In this document: piece by piece, positions 10,801 to 22,011 of the stretch | Numbering within the stretch: the first letter of the stretch is position 1 | How the letters are laid out: each line of letters opens with the position of its first letter | Source: Melampsora larici-populina 98AG31 | Lineage: Eukaryota > Basidiomycota > Pucciniomycetes > Pucciniales > Melampsoraceae | Direction of reading: 5' to 3' | NCBI RefSeq assembly: GCF_000204055.1 | Contig: NW_006768777.1 | Span: 618,657-682,656, forward strand | DNA: 64,000 nucleotides | Translations under genes and position numbers: made by a program | The notes under the pieces: generated by a model | What the model was told of the DNA's origin: nothing | Database searches by the model: none | The model's input: only the letters and a program-made list of their open reading frames with translations

Positions 10801-12067
10801 CGCTGCAACGGATGACTTAGAAATGGCTCAGTTTGATATTGAAACCGCTTTCCTCAATGGTCGACCTAAACACCAAATCTTTGTCCGCCAAGTCACTGGG
10901 TTTCGCGATCCAAGTAAACCTTCTCATGTTATGGAACTTGATAGATCCCTCTACGGCACATGTCAAGCACACCGCGAGTTCAATGAGGACCTTGATGTGA
11001 AGCTCAAGAAAATGGGATTTACTGTGTGCCCAGTCGACAATTCACTCTACACTCTGCGAGAAGGATCCTCTTTCATTCACATACCAATGCATGTAGATGA
11101 TGGCATGACTTTCTCAAATGATAAGGCGTTCTTACAAAAATTCCGTGAAAACCTTAAAACCTACTATAAATTCAGATGGAACGACAACCCTACACTGCAC
11201 CTTGGCATACATATCACTCGGGACAGAGCTCAGCGAACGATCACTTTGGACCAATCACATTATTGCAAAGCTATGCTTGAAAGGTTCGGTATGTCTGACT
11301 GTAACGGTGTGAAAACGCCTCTCCCACAAAACGTAAAGCTATCTACTCCTTCAATTGAAGACTCCACCGAAATTGAACAATATCGTGCTGCAGTAGGAAT
11401 GCTCAATTTCCTTTCCGTCCAGACAAGACCCAACATTTCTTTTGCTGTCAGCTATCTGTCACGTTTCAATTCCCGGCACAATGATTCTCATTGGGCGGCT
11501 GTCAAACACCTTCTGCGATATATCAAACGAACATCGTCTCACAATCTTATATTTGGCATCAAGAAAGCAACAAACTCACTTGTAGAAGGTTATGCCGATG
11601 CGGATTATGCCGGTGATCTTGATACCCGACGTTCAACAACTGGTTTCGTATACTATGTTTGGGGTTCTCTAGTGTCTTGGAAGAGTCGTCGCCAACACTC
11701 GGTTACTTTATCCACAACCGAAGCTGAATATCTTGCTATAGGTGATTGTGCCAAACACGGCTTGTGGCTTTGTCGATTACTTGAACACATCAATCAAACA
11801 TCCAACATCAGTACTCCCATACGACTTCCCTTGTCAAATGATAATCAGGGGGCTGTATTCTTATGTAATGAAGCGTCTGTGAATAACAAATCAAAACACA
11901 TAGATATCCGGCATCATTTCATAAGGGAGCTCACTAGAGAGGGGAAGATAACTGTGTCACATGTGTCAACTAAGGAAATGCCTGCGGATATACTAACTAA
12001 ACCTGTAGGTCATGTCATACTCAATTCCGGATGTGATCAATTAGGGATAAGTGAGATAAAAAGGTAG
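7808..12067 (+). CDS. Ty1/copia gag-pol polyprotein, 1419 aa
   Basis: A single uninterrupted frame encoding all retrotransposition enzymes. Approximate order by residue: Gag (1-330); aspartic protease with LADTACNRHM near 365, an Asp-Thr-Ala variant of the usual Asp-Ser/Thr-Gly; GAG-pre-integrase zinc site WHLRFGHL to CEACTLGK (510-560); integrase core with Asp in HCDLTGPF, Asp in KTDRGGEF and Glu in EQNSVVERFNRT (565-700); reverse transcriptase (945-1180) with QFDIETAFLNG and MHVDDG; RNase H (1260-1400) with GYADADYAGD, TTEAEY, SNDNQGA and KHIDIRHH. The reverse transcriptase box usually read SLYGLKQAPR is here SLYGTCQAHRE, a marked departure. No frameshift separates gag from pol, so Gag excess must come from another mechanism. 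The length is typical for single-frame copia elements. Confidence 0.95.
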   Translation: MATPQPSNPTHSSLLLGLIPKLNETNCVDWVLGIKTYLKGRKLWKHIQLDTSLSDSDKLDFEKVEQLEAERAMVLEVIRATVSPTRLPAIRGIEDPKKAYELLIEQASQDDGLEVAELIAKVANIRYNGSDSVSSFLDSINDIHTQLAEATAEDDDLKISDKLLAVFLLLSFPGDQFSTIRDQMFGDLKNLTTSKVISRLRTKSALSSVDDTPIAMSTSVRAAPTNQPRAVVPRTDKSPNAPCALPEHWKFTHTNGVCSRQHRPGGSNRQHHPSNNSSAQNLSDEEKIKRFNRLMAAGVIGYNAEASGSPTPASPAPVPITQPDPPVDCQFATSFNTIASDPGKEAMLTIYAEYPPPTATHKPTLADTACNRHMFGDAMLLDNLREVSPVWINVANANKSSWIMANQMGTAKIHAFASDGLPTLVEITNVLYSPSLPANLISITELYESGFKLVDPHYGRNKNDLNMYFSDDNNIIPAYKDSGPGGFWKFYHYSEPRALSVVSPSPNDADLWHLRFGHLNNRSTSNVMEDVLRLSPSAPKTCEACTLGKQTRSGHSGTLPRSSVPGYRIHCDLTGPFPVPSVGGFRYTMVLIDDATRRNWIILLKCKSQAFAAFKQFHSMLINQTSCKLAVFKTDRGGEFTSNEFLLYLSDNGIVHEMGPPESPEQNSVVERFNRTIADRLRAQLIHGNLPVRLWGEVIMATSHILNLCPSKSIRYNCPEYAWQMLALRIKNPKIHYDRLRVIGCLAYSVPPGHRTKLSPRSVKTIMVGYEKYSNAYRLWDPKSNRIIISNDTVFDETCFPLRNLDKSSTEELTILNDEMWDEVWENPSPPVDKSQAIRDFLQGPAIQNDTQTTQPSLRRSEQNTQPVERFGDLVGYHSVAECYHACHSDVDDGPDYDEPSYTQAMKGPNREDWLNAMAEEFASLQLHAVGRLVEAPSDANVLPGMWRLKRKRDEFGRITKYKARWVAGGNHQIKGVDFDSTYASVGLTDTLRTLYALAATDDLEMAQFDIETAFLNGRPKHQIFVRQVTGFRDPSKPSHVMELDRSLYGTCQAHREFNEDLDVKLKKMGFTVCPVDNSLYTLREGSSFIHIPMHVDDGMTFSNDKAFLQKFRENLKTYYKFRWNDNPTLHLGIHITRDRAQRTITLDQSHYCKAMLERFGMSDCNGVKTPLPQNVKLSTPSIEDSTEIEQYRAAVGMLNFLSVQTRPNISFAVSYLSRFNSRHNDSHWAAVKHLLRYIKRTSSHNLIFGIKKATNSLVEGYADADYAGDLDTRRSTTGFVYYVWGSLVSWKSRRQHSVTLSTTEAEYLAIGDCAKHGLWLCRLLEHINQTSNISTPIRLPLSNDNQGAVFLCNEASVNNKSKHIDIRHHFIRELTREGKITVSHVSTKEMPADILTKPVGHVILNSGCDQLGISEIKR

Positions 12068-12069
12068 TG

Positions 12070-12081
12070 AGCAGGGGGGGC
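12070..12081 (+). other. Polypurine tract of copia element 1
   Basis: AGCAGGGGGGGC lies directly before the TGTTGG start of the 3' LTR, the expected place for plus-strand priming. Confidence 0.8.
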
Positions 12082-12601
12082 TGTTGGAACAAAATCCTGT
12101 CGTAGCAGAAGTTTCTTATTTTCATTTGTTTATTTCTTTGAGTAATTATTACACTAACACATACTAAGTATTTTGTACAAAACTACTCACAACCTTTCTG
12201 TATAAACTTTAACCTAACCACCAATTGTATCGCTTGATCTAGTTTATCAACTCTCTAAGTCACAGAAAGCTTTCTTCTCATTCATTCTTCATTGAAAGCT
12301 TTCTTCTTATACAACCATATATCATCTCAAACATTCTCCGGATCAACCTTCTCCTACTAATACTTGACTGATATATTTGTTGTGTGATTTGATAAGGTAT
12401 GAACTAGCTCTCTGCATTTGTGTTATGTTTTGTGTTCTTTTAGATTGTTGTTTGTGATAAAAAGAAATTCATTCTTCATTGAAAGCTTTCTTCTTATACA
12501 ACCATATATCATCTCAAACATTCTCCGGATCAACCTTCTCCTACTAATACTTGACTGATATATTTGTTGTGTGATTTGATAAGGAATCTGAGATTCCTAT
12601 A
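12082..12601 (+). repeat. 3' LTR of copia element 1
   Basis: Same length and, by eye, same sequence as the 5' LTR, including both 118-bp internal copies. It is followed by the target duplication GCAAA. Confidence 0.93.
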
Positions 12602-12606
12602 GCAAA

Positions 12607-13860
12607 TCTGTCAAGCAAAATCAGGACATCATGAACAAGCTTGAACTATTTCAATATACCTATGTTCATGAAAGATGGGAGTAATCAAATCGATCAAATG
12701 GGCACTAAAACGACTTTTGGCTCCAAGCACTGATGGCCAATTATAATCAAAACATCGTATGGTTTCAAAATGTGGTGCATCGGGCTGATTGCAATCCTGA
12801 AGATTTTTATAAATTCAAGTTGATTAAGATATGATCGAAGTCAAACAAGGTTTAGTTTGACTAGAATAGGTCCGCAATGGATGGAATGATTGAGAGAAGA
12901 CAGAAATGATTCAACTTGCAGATTTTGATGGATAAGTTATGATGAGTAAAAAGACTCACATAAGCTTTGCCTTTGGATCATTCGATCACAAGTCCCACCT
13001 GAGCGTATGAAAATCATCTTTGTTTTTTTGCTTTGTCAAACAATCATTGAGATCATCAACGCTAGACATATTGATATTTGTGAAGAGATATGTATGATAT
13101 CAGAGTGTACCTCCAATAGAAACTGAGAGCTTCACATCAAAACTTACATAAATTTTCTACAAACCAACAATATGAGAAATATGTCAGAGATCTATAGATA
13201 TGAGCAAAAGGTAGACCAAGTCCTGATTCTTTAATTAAGCCAGATCAAACTCAAGTCTTCTCCGAGCTTTTCTATTGTTTCCTAACCAAGCTGGTGATCC
13301 CAAATGATCCATTTAATCAATAAATACATACAGATCATGTTTGATAAAAGTGAATGTCTTTTCATTGGAAACTAGAGTCAGTGTTTGAGTTGTTGTTCCA
13401 TACCAAGTTTGTTGATTTGGAATATCTGATGATTCATTGACTCTATGATAAGGACAAATCAAGATAATTTTGATTTAATCTTGATCATTTGAATCTATTT
13501 GACCTTATAGAATAATTACAAAATAAATTAGTTTGATCAATTTATTGTCCAACAAAGAACAATAAAATTTTCACTGTACCTGCAGAAAGAATGGATAAAA
13601 AATGGTTTGTTTGCTTGAAATCAGAGTGAGTTCGATTGATTCAGGTCTGAATAATATCATAAATGCCGAGTTGAGGATCAGTCGGGAAGGCTTGTGAGTG
13701 TTGAAAGCCTCTCACAAACTTTTGATTTGAACAAGATAGTCTAAGTGTGATCTGGTCTGAGGGAAGGATCTACTTAGGAACATGAATTTTGAGGATGAGG
13801 AGTTCAGAATGGTAGTAAGGAAGTGTTGTTAGTGTTGACGTGTAATTTATAAAACAAGTT
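12607..13860. other. Gene-free AT-rich stretch
   Basis: No open frame of note, no recognised domain and no clear repeat ends. It may be decayed element sequence. Confidence 0.5.
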
Positions 13861-13867
13861 GAGTTTG

Positions 13868-13992
13868 ATGAGAAGTGGTGACAATGAGCGAAGCGGACTT
13901 GTGATGAGAAGTGGTGATGAGAGCAAAGAGGACTTGTGAAATCTGAGCTGTTTCCCCCTGTTTCCCCCTGTTTCCCCCTGTTTCCCAGATCT
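13868..13992. repeat. Short tandem repeats (36-bp pair and 10-bp array)
   Basis: GATGAGAAGTGGTGA recurs twice with AGGACTTGTGA-type tails at about 13868-13940. It is followed by about four copies of the 10-bp unit CCCCCTGTTT near 13950-13985. Both are local slippage-type repeats. Confidence 0.7.
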
Positions 13993-14697
13993 CCTGTTTC
14001 CCCTCCTGCCTCCGATTTCTTCCTTTGTTTTTTTTTCTAGAAGTTTCCTTAGGTTTCCTTCATGAAGTGGTGGGCGCACGGACCTTATGGACATTTTTGT
14101 TTGGAGATGTCCTCGTAAGGCTTAGATAAGGGGGACAGTTGGCAACATGAAGTTCACAGACAACCTGATGCACACCTGACAGAACCTGCCAGGTATCATG
14201 ATCTCAGGTCTTGTGAGGACTTCCAGGCTTCACTCTACAGACAGCCTCAAGCGGAATTTCCAGGTCAGGCTGATAGCAGGGGCGCTCATCCAGCGTCCAA
14301 GATCAGAGAGCCATCACAATTTCCTGAGAGTATGCAAAAGCCGTTGGCACTCAAGGACGCCCAAAAGACACCCCAATTGGGGATGCGGAGTTGAGCATCG
14401 GGTCTCGGACGGCTTGGACATTGTTCTGCGCAAATGTGTCTTTGTGGTGTAGGATTTGATTTTTGTGTTGTGTGCTCAAATTTTATGTGCCTCGATTTTT
14501 GTTCAGCTTGTTTCCAATCCTATATAACTTCCCTTCTGTTTCCGTTTCTTTTATGTCTTCATTCCACATCCTTACCTAGTACATATTCCATTGCTGTTGT
14601 TCATAGCTCTTGTTGTTGTGTATAAATTGCAACTTCTTATTCTTTTCAATCACGTCACACCCACCACTGCCTCAGCCACCACCACCTAAACATCCCA

Positions 14698-15513
14698 TCA
14701 TGTTATTACCAAGTGCCACATCTGAGGTTAATCCTCTTGTGCAGTCAACCCCTAGAACACCAAGCCACCTGAAGGCAAGTAAACAAGTGATTCACATCAT
14801 TTAACCTTTCATTAACCATCTCTAAATTACATTACAGTAACTTGGAATGGAACGGCCATGGGCACAAGGTTATCTCCCAATACCAATAGACATGAACAAC
14901 CACGTGCTTATTTTGAAGAACGAGCTTGAATTCAAGCCTTAGCGATGGCTGAAGCAAGCCGCAAGAATTTGCAAGACAACATCAACCCTATGCTCCGTGA
15001 AAACATATTTATCACTACTGATAGCCAAGGTGAGATTTCCAGACTGCTATTCCTTCAACTTCGTGCTGATATGATCATAATTAAAAGCTGGAAGAGCTCC
15101 AAGGGCCACAAATACCACCCCTCACAATATCGGACCTCAAGACGAGCGCACTTTGCACCAAAACACCAACCGCGGCGAACCGTGGCGAACCACGTGTGGT
15201 GATTGACCTCACCATCAGCCCTTGTGCCCAGCAAGAGCTTGAACGTCTTCAGGAATACAACTGAGTGCAAGAAGATAGGAAGGCGATGCGCCACACCATC
15301 AAGGTTATCCAAGATAAGCGTAGAGAAGAGTTTTTGATACTCCGCGAAGCCCTTGTCCAGGTGTACAGTTATACCGGGCCCCATTTGCAAAGACCCGGTG
15401 AGAAGGAGACTGCTGCTCACTTGTTATACGCAGGAGGCTTGGGCTCCAAGTTTGTCAAGGATTTTGATAATGTAGCAAAGTGGGAATGGCTTCAATTACA
15501 TGTCAATGCAGCC
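14698..15513 (+). pseudogene. Broken coding segments, possible companion gene of the second Harbinger element
   Basis: Three open pieces in the same direction look like one decayed gene: a short N-terminal part near 14700-14790 with a GT-AG intron candidate after HLK; a piece at 14945-15202 with KNLQDNINPMLREN and TSRRAHFAPKHQPR; and a piece at 15265-15516 with REEFLILREALVQVYSY, TGPHLQRPGEKE and GGLGSKFVKDFDNVAKWEWLQLH. Stops and frame changes separate them. I recognise no named domain. The gene points toward the minus-strand Harbinger transposase at 16-22 kb, so the two converge as in a two-gene element (inference). It could instead be an unrelated lineage-specific gene. Confidence 0.45.
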
Positions 15514-17074
15514 TAATTGTGTCCTTACTTTGATGTCCTTGTTCTATCATCGCCTTTCATATCATTTTCATCTTCTTGTAAATCACTGTTTCATGTTTTT
15601 GAGTCATTATTATTTTGGTGATCATCAATAACAACGATATAGTGACTTGTGTTCTTATTTTGCTTGGCTGTGACTTCACGTTCAAAGCAAGTTCATGCTT
15701 TGCGTTTGCGACACATCTTGTACATGCTCAGCAAGCACAGCAAATGCAAGTTTGTACACAAAATTTATTTCTTATAATATATACATATATGTAAAAAGCA
15801 CGATCAACCTATTTGGAGACATAATGAAACCAAATTAAAAAAAAACATGTTTTCAAATGTGAAATATAACATAACCAAAAAAAAACAGGCCGATATGTAC
15901 AGGTATTGAATAAAAGAGAAGTGAAATAAAAGAGTGAAATAACACTTTGATTGCTCAACGTAGAAAATTAAAAAAATAAAGGAAAGGAAAGGAAATAAAA
16001 TAAATGTGTCACTCTACTTCCTCCTCAGCACCAAACGTGTTCCATATATGTTCAACTAGGTCATCCTGTATCTTTCGATGGGCTTGGGGGTTGCGGAAGT
16101 CAGTACGACCTTCCTTGAAACGCGCATAAGTGCAAGGAAGTTGTATGATTGGAGCTTGTGGGGGGTCATTGAAGATGTGTACATCATTTGCGCCTTGTGG
16201 TTCTTTGGCCTGATCCTCAACAACCATGTTGTGCAATCAGTTCATGATTAGCTCCAAATGAGCGGGCTGCCACATCCAACACAGGCCTTTAATCATGGCA
16301 AAACATGCTTCAAGTACCCCAAAATCTTGTTGAACATCTTTTTGAGTGGCTTCCTGCAAGTTAGAGAACATCTGTAGGCAGCTTGAATAGTCAGCATACA
16401 CAATAGGTAGGCAATGACTAAAAACATAAGATTGACACACCTTTGGTTTAGGATCCAGAGGACTACTGAAAGTCTGAATGAGCGTGGACCACTGGGGATA
16501 TTTGCCATCGGCTAGATAATAACCGGTGTTTTAAACTGTTCCATTGACTGTAAACTTGCAGGGGTGGTTTCCGACAGATGGATCTTGAAATAAATGAGAT
16601 CAGTCCAGAACGTTGATGTCATTCAAACTACCCGGTAGACAAAAGAACAAGTGCCAGATCCAGAGATCTTGAGTAGCCACAACATCAAGAACCAAAGAAG
16701 GAGTACCCTCTTTACCAGTATAATGAACTTGCAATGCTTTTGGGCAGTTCTTCCACTCCCAATGCATGCAGTCAAGAGACCCAAGCATTCCAGGAAAGCC
16801 ATGTTGAGAATTGACTGCTAGAATCCTTTCGACATCTTCAGCTGTTGGTTTGCGTTTAAGCAAGTTGGCAAAGAGCAGCGGCACACTTCTGGAACGGCGA
16901 TAAACCAAGTTTGCCTGAGGTCGAATTTCAATTGAGTATTTTGACAAACGTATGTATGTAGAAATGAAACAGTCAATAATACTAAACAACTGACCTGTGG
17001 CATCCTTTTTTTGGGTGAAGTAGACGTCCTGTTCACCTAGCTTCGTTACAATACAACCGAAAAGGCGGCGGCTC

Positions 17075-20000
17075 CAACGGTACCGTTGCCCCGCCCGTGC
17101 TATGGGTTTGGCGCCATAGCGGGTCCTGCACCCCGCTATAGCTTTGGCCCTGCCCCCACCATCATAGAGGTTTAGGGATCTGTAGGGCATAGCGCGTTTT
17201 CACAGTGCTTGTAGGCGCCATAGCGTCCACGAGCGCTTAGCACCATGGCGCCAGATAGCAACATATAGCACCTCATAGTGTCTCATAGCGCTTCAAGCTT
17301 GACGACTCATCATATCATATACTGTACTCAATTCTATCTAAGCCCTGTCTCCGCATTGACCATCACCACTAGCCTCAATCTGAATCGCAACTTCACCTCA
17401 CGTCACCATATTCAATTGACCCACCTTCCAAATCTTTGGATATCATCATCAGAAGGATGTTATAGCAACTTGTAACTCAACAACCCTTCTCAGACTCAAA
17501 AACCCATTAGTTTCACCTTTAACCCACCTTCATACGTCTGAATATCATCTTCAAAAGATGATATTGTTCCACGGCCAACAGGAATGGTTGGCTCGATCTA
17601 TAAAAGCTGCTCACGGTGAGTACATTTCTATCTCTCCCAACAATCATTGTTTGATAATCTATCTGTTCATTGGCTAACCCATCTACGTACCCTTCTTTCA
17701 TTCTACTTAGATAACTATACCCTTATCCCATTTACACTTCCTTGATTCAATTTACAGTTATATTATCATTGTCTTTCCAATTTTAATTCCAAATCCAGCA
17801 TGTGTCCATCCACTGCCAATACCAGAAGTTACACCCAAACCACCCTCCAGATTTCAATTCTAGATACCTTAGTCCCAGCCTCTTCTGCTCGATCTCTTCT
17901 TGTCCGTAGCCCAGCACACTCACAACCAGGCTATGTGACCCAGTCCCCCAACTCCTGTTGTTCGCTTCAATTATCCAGCAAAGATGGTGAGGACTGGGAA
18001 GACAAGGTCAACCAATCGGATGTGTTGTCGAATGCTCCCCCATCCAAATCAGCTTCGATCATCCAAAAGAAAGTTTTGAAATCACCTTGTTGTACCACAG
18101 GGAAAGGCAAAAGCACAGTTTCCAGAAACGTTTCAAACTCGTCACAACCTCGTGTAGCACCGGTCAAGAAGAAAAAGAAGAGTAATGTTCTCCAGGTATA
18201 CCCCTCTTCATCTCATGTGCCTTCTCTTTGATTCTTTTCTCATCAATGTTTTTCAATCTTGTGGAATATTTTCTCAAGGGCCACGAAGTTCCACATGGTG
18301 TCGATGTCAACCAAGATTCTGATGTGGAAGTCGTTGCAACACCAAGTGTCAGGAGTGCCCAGCTTGGTCGGGTTAGCAAGCTTTTAGAACACTATGAACC
18401 TCCGATCCATGTGAAAGGCAAGGTCCGAGTGTTTTTACTTACTGTTTTCTCTTGTCATTGTTTATGTTTTATCTTACTGTATCTTATTGATTTCTCACTG
18501 ACTACAATTTTGTTTTGTCAAGAGTACTTCACTCAAGGGAAGAGAAGTTACTACAACCTCTATTCTCATTGTGATGGAGCAATGGATTGACCAGCATGCC
18601 CCAGAAGACACCTGGCGATAGGCAAGGGCCACGATCTGCCTCAAACTCGGAAGCAACAACAGGACGATATTGCCCAAGTAGCCAAGACCAATCCAAAAGC
18701 AACACTCGACTTGTTCCTCTCGCAATTGTCTTTTAGTGTCGAACTTCTCAATATCACATTAGTCATCTGGATCCTCCGTCATGCATTACCCTTTTCCCGT
18801 TTCAATGATCCTCCTCTCAGAGCGGCCTTCAAGCTGTCCAATTGGTCTGCCAATTTATGTGGCATTACCTGGGCTTGTGAGACAGCAAAGGGTATCTACT
18901 TGGACCTTTAGAGTACAGTTACTGATGGGATCAAGGTACGTTCTTGTTTCCTCTTCCTTATGACCATCACTTTATGTAATTGGCAACAATGGACTTACTA
19001 ATTACCATCTTGATGTTGCAGTTGAACAAGAGCAAGTTTACCATCATGTACAATGTCTGGACCACCAAGGGTGGTCAGAAGGCGTTCATAGGGGTCTCAG
19101 TCACTTATATTGACAATGACTGGCAATTTCAGTCACAGCATCTAACCCTCAAGTTGGTCGCCTGGCATCATGCCGGCTGACTGCTTGCTCAGCCAGTGGG
19201 AAGATTCTTGATTGCCAATGGGCTGCATACAAAGATAAGCACTATTTACAATTTCTCAACTCTTATTTTTCTTTGATCCTCTTCTCCATACCATGATTCT
19301 TCATTTAAACTAACATACTGTATTGTTTTACTTATTAGCTCAGACCACTGACTTGGCAAGTTCCAATAATACCATGGCCCACGAGCTTTCTATGATGTTC
19401 AGGGAGACAAAAGAGTTAGTTGATTGGGACTCAACAGCCTATCAGGTCAAGTGTTATGCACACAAGATCGGACTTGTGGTAAAAGCCGGATTGAAGTCTC
19501 TTGGTATGACTGCCGGGCATATCAAGCCAACCACCCAACCTGGTGTTGTCTTACCCACCCCTATAGTGACATTAAACAAGCGCGATGAAGATGTAAACTT
19601 TGAATCTTCAGAAGATGACCTAGACGACCACGATTCGATTGATGGTAAACCTGTAAGAAATCAACCTGACAACAATGATTTGGATACTGCCTTTGACGAG
19701 GAGGAAGACTTTGCTTTTTTTGATTTAGCTCGTGCGGTTTGTAAGGTCTGTTATTTTAACTTGTTTAAATTCTGTATCACCTTATCACCTATAAGTTCCC
19801 AAATACCCACTGATCTGTTTATCACTCACACAGGCTAAGCAATTCAATGGCCTCTGCACCTACAGCTCTGCACGACGCCAGGAGTTCATTGCCAAGGCAA
19901 AACAGCTCAATTATAAGGGTTGATCCCCTATTTCTGGATGGGGAGTTTGGTGGAATATCAACGCGGATTATCTCAAACGTTTAAGTGACGCATGTGATGT

Positions 20001-21710
20001 CAGTTTAAGCTAATCTTCTTCAGTCTCTTTATCCTCTCCTATCAGCTAATTGTTATTTTTTGTAGGTTATTGATGTGATACTCCTTGCTGATCGCAAGAC
20101 CCAATATTATCAAGGTTTTATTATCACCCCTGATGAATGGGATTCCATCAAGAACTTGGTCAAAATCCTTCAGGTGATTGTGGTTGTGATTTTTGAATCC
20201 CTTTTCTTTACTTTTCTTTCCTCTTACTTCTCTTTCCATTGTGTTTGTTCTGATTAATTTCTTTTCATATCTAATTTTTTTTCTTCACAGGTTTTCCTCT
20301 ATGCTACAAAAAGATTGGAAGGAAACTCAGCCACTGGCTGTATCCTCCTTGCCAAATACTCCCAGATGGTTCAAGACATCAATAAACTTGAGGCGACTTG
20401 CAAAGACATGGAGCTGAAGAGAATGCTCGAAGTCATGCGCGTCAAGCTTGAAGGGTATCAAGCGGAGGCTGCGGCCTCCAATGTGATTGTCTTATCGACG
20501 GTCCTCAATCCTCGATTTCGCCTGCGGTTCTTCGACCTCAATTATCCTGACAAAGCAGCACAAGCCAAAACGATCTTCAGTGATATCTTTGAAGTTGCAT
20601 TGCAGGAATGGCCTGAGGATCCTATCACCTCAGAACTTGCCGCAACCTCCCAAACACCTTTGCCTCCCAATTCACCTCTCCGGGACTCTTCTTTTTTTAT
20701 GTCTTCACCACTCAAGTCTCTTCATCCTCAGCAGCCAATCAACGTAGAGAGGAATATGTAGATTATATTGAAGGAGCCCACTTAATGGTTGCAGGGCAGA
20801 ATAAACTCGATTGGTGGAAGGTTGGTTCTCCTAGGTCATCCACTATCTCTACCTCTTTATAGTTCTGATTGTTCTCATTCTCATTACACTTATAGGATCA
20901 TCAAAAGGACTTTCCTGTCCTGGCAACTCTTGCTTGCGATTATCTAGGAGTTTCTGGCACCACTTGCCCATGCAAAAGAACCTTCTCTTTGGCGGCCAAC
21001 ATCACTGTGCCCAATTGTAGTTCTTTAACTGCAAAAATGATTAGTAAGCTTGTTAGCGTACATGAATGGCTAAAATCGGGAATTACACTTTCTGGTAAAT
21101 ATGCTGAAGCTTGGGCATATGTCCAAGCGTATCAAGCCCAGCAAAATAAGCCTAAGAAGTATTTCTTTTCAAAAGGTGTTGCTTTTTCTTTTTTTTCTTG
21201 GTCAATATAATTGTGCGTGTTTTTTTCAATTATTCTTGTGTCTCCAATGAAATCATCAAAATCTCAAAAAAAAGTGGTCTTTCTCCTTGTTGTTTCCTTC
21301 AAAAAATTATCAAAACTCCAAAAAAACTTTTTGTTTCTTTGTCAATATTTGTCTGATTTTTGATTTGGTCTTTTATTTGAATGTTAAATCCCCACTCTGG
21401 TGCCTTTTATTAAATCCTTAGTAATTACAAGTGGGCCAAACTTAAAAAAACTTGCTTTTAGTCGCTAAGCTTTGTGAGATGAGCCATAGCGGAGCGGAGC
21501 GCTCCAAAAGGCCCAAAACCACTTTGAGTTGCTAAGTCATGTAAGGTTTAGCAATAGCAGCGCAAAGCGCTTGAAAAGGCCGTAGCGCTATGAAATGTCA
21601 TAGCACCTCCCAATATATAGTGGAGCGGTTGGCGGTTTATCATAGCGCCAAACCGCTCCGCTCATGAAAACTGCAATTATAGCGGAGCGGAGTGGGGCGC
21701 CAGTGGTGTT
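17075..21710 (+). mobile_element. hAT-superfamily DNA transposon nested in a Harbinger transposase
   Basis: About 4.64 kb. The left end begins CAACGGTACCGTTG; the right end, reversed, begins AACACCACTGGCG; both soon reach GCCCC. The flanking 8-mers GGCGGCTC (17067-17074) and GCCGGCTC (21711-21718) differ at one base and fit the 8-bp hAT duplication. Both ends carry dense CATAGCGC/GGAGCGG-type motifs (17100-17290 and 21470-21690), as expected for transposase-binding subterminal repeats. The inside holds a multi-exon hAT transposase gene with stops. Confidence 0.8.
17800..21210 (+). pseudogene. hAT transposase, multi-exon, disrupted
   Basis: Exon-like pieces in order: a Ser/Lys-rich N-terminus from 17800; a segment near 18240-18420; LPFSRFNDPPLRAAF at about 18780-18910; LNKSKFTIMYNVWTTKGGQ (19021-19180); the acidic linker piece with CYAHKIGLVVKAGL (19340-19750); QFNGLCTYSSARRQEF (about 19835-19920); VILLADRKTQYYQGF (20066-20172); VLNPRFRLRFF (20290-20760); and the C-terminal dimerisation region DFPVLATLACDYLGVSG with CKRTFSLAAN (20898-21175). 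GT-AG borders separate most pieces. In-frame TGA codons at 19178-19180 and 19921-19923 and a frame change near 20755 indicate it no longer encodes a working enzyme, unless the stops lie in introns I misplaced. Confidence 0.75.
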
Positions 21711-22011
21711 GCCGGCTCATTCAAAACCGTCTTCAAAATAATAGCTCGCTATAAACGGGAGTGACATCAAAGTAGTCCTTCAGCAATCCAATGTTACCCT
21801 GAACGGCGTCTCTAGGTAGGTTCGGTGATCTTCCAGGATAAGAGCCACCAGGTCCTCTTGGTATTTGTGAAACCATGAGGTAGGCCTCAACCTCCGGTGA
21901 GTAGTTTGCCAAAGCGGCAAGGAATTGTCTTTGAAAGCCAGTACATATAACATATTGAGCTAAGAAATTAGGGGTAATGATTACATTGTTCATTCTAATC
22001 TGCAAGTACAT

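Larger units (their letters stand above)
6921..12601 (+). mobile_element. Complete Ty1/copia retrotransposon flanked by GCAAA
   Basis: A 5681-bp element with LTRs at 6921-7440 and 12082-12601, primer binding site at 7441, one gag-pol frame 7808-12067 and a G-rich polypurine tract just before the 3' LTR. The target duplication GCAAA lies at 6916-6920 and 12602-12606. By eye the two 520-bp LTRs show no difference. The intact frame, equal LTRs and perfect target duplication point to a young, possibly active insertion. Confidence 0.95.
16009..22011 (-). pseudogene. Dead PIF/Harbinger transposase split by a nested hAT element
   Basis: The N-terminal part is at 22011-21719 and the rest at 17074-16009; 4.6 kb of hAT DNA lies between them. 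Joining the sides gives SELLF-stop-RRF-stop-MSRRLFGCIV, which aligns with ELFRRRFRTGRDLF of the intact copy at the left edge, with both TGA stops at Arg positions. Downstream are EQDVYFTQKKDA, GSLDCMHW and GSLNDINVLD, so the two Asp residues survive. The region that should carry the Glu reads KDVQQDFGVL, so Glu has become Gln. The intron near 16372-16439 starts GTGTGT and sits at the same place as in the intact copy. A further stop precedes NTGYYLADG. It is therefore non-functional through stops, insertion and loss of a catalytic residue. Confidence 0.85.

Noticed and set aside
13948..13990. CRISPR-like array
   Set aside because: The 10-bp units are contiguous with no spacers, and the genome is eukaryotic.
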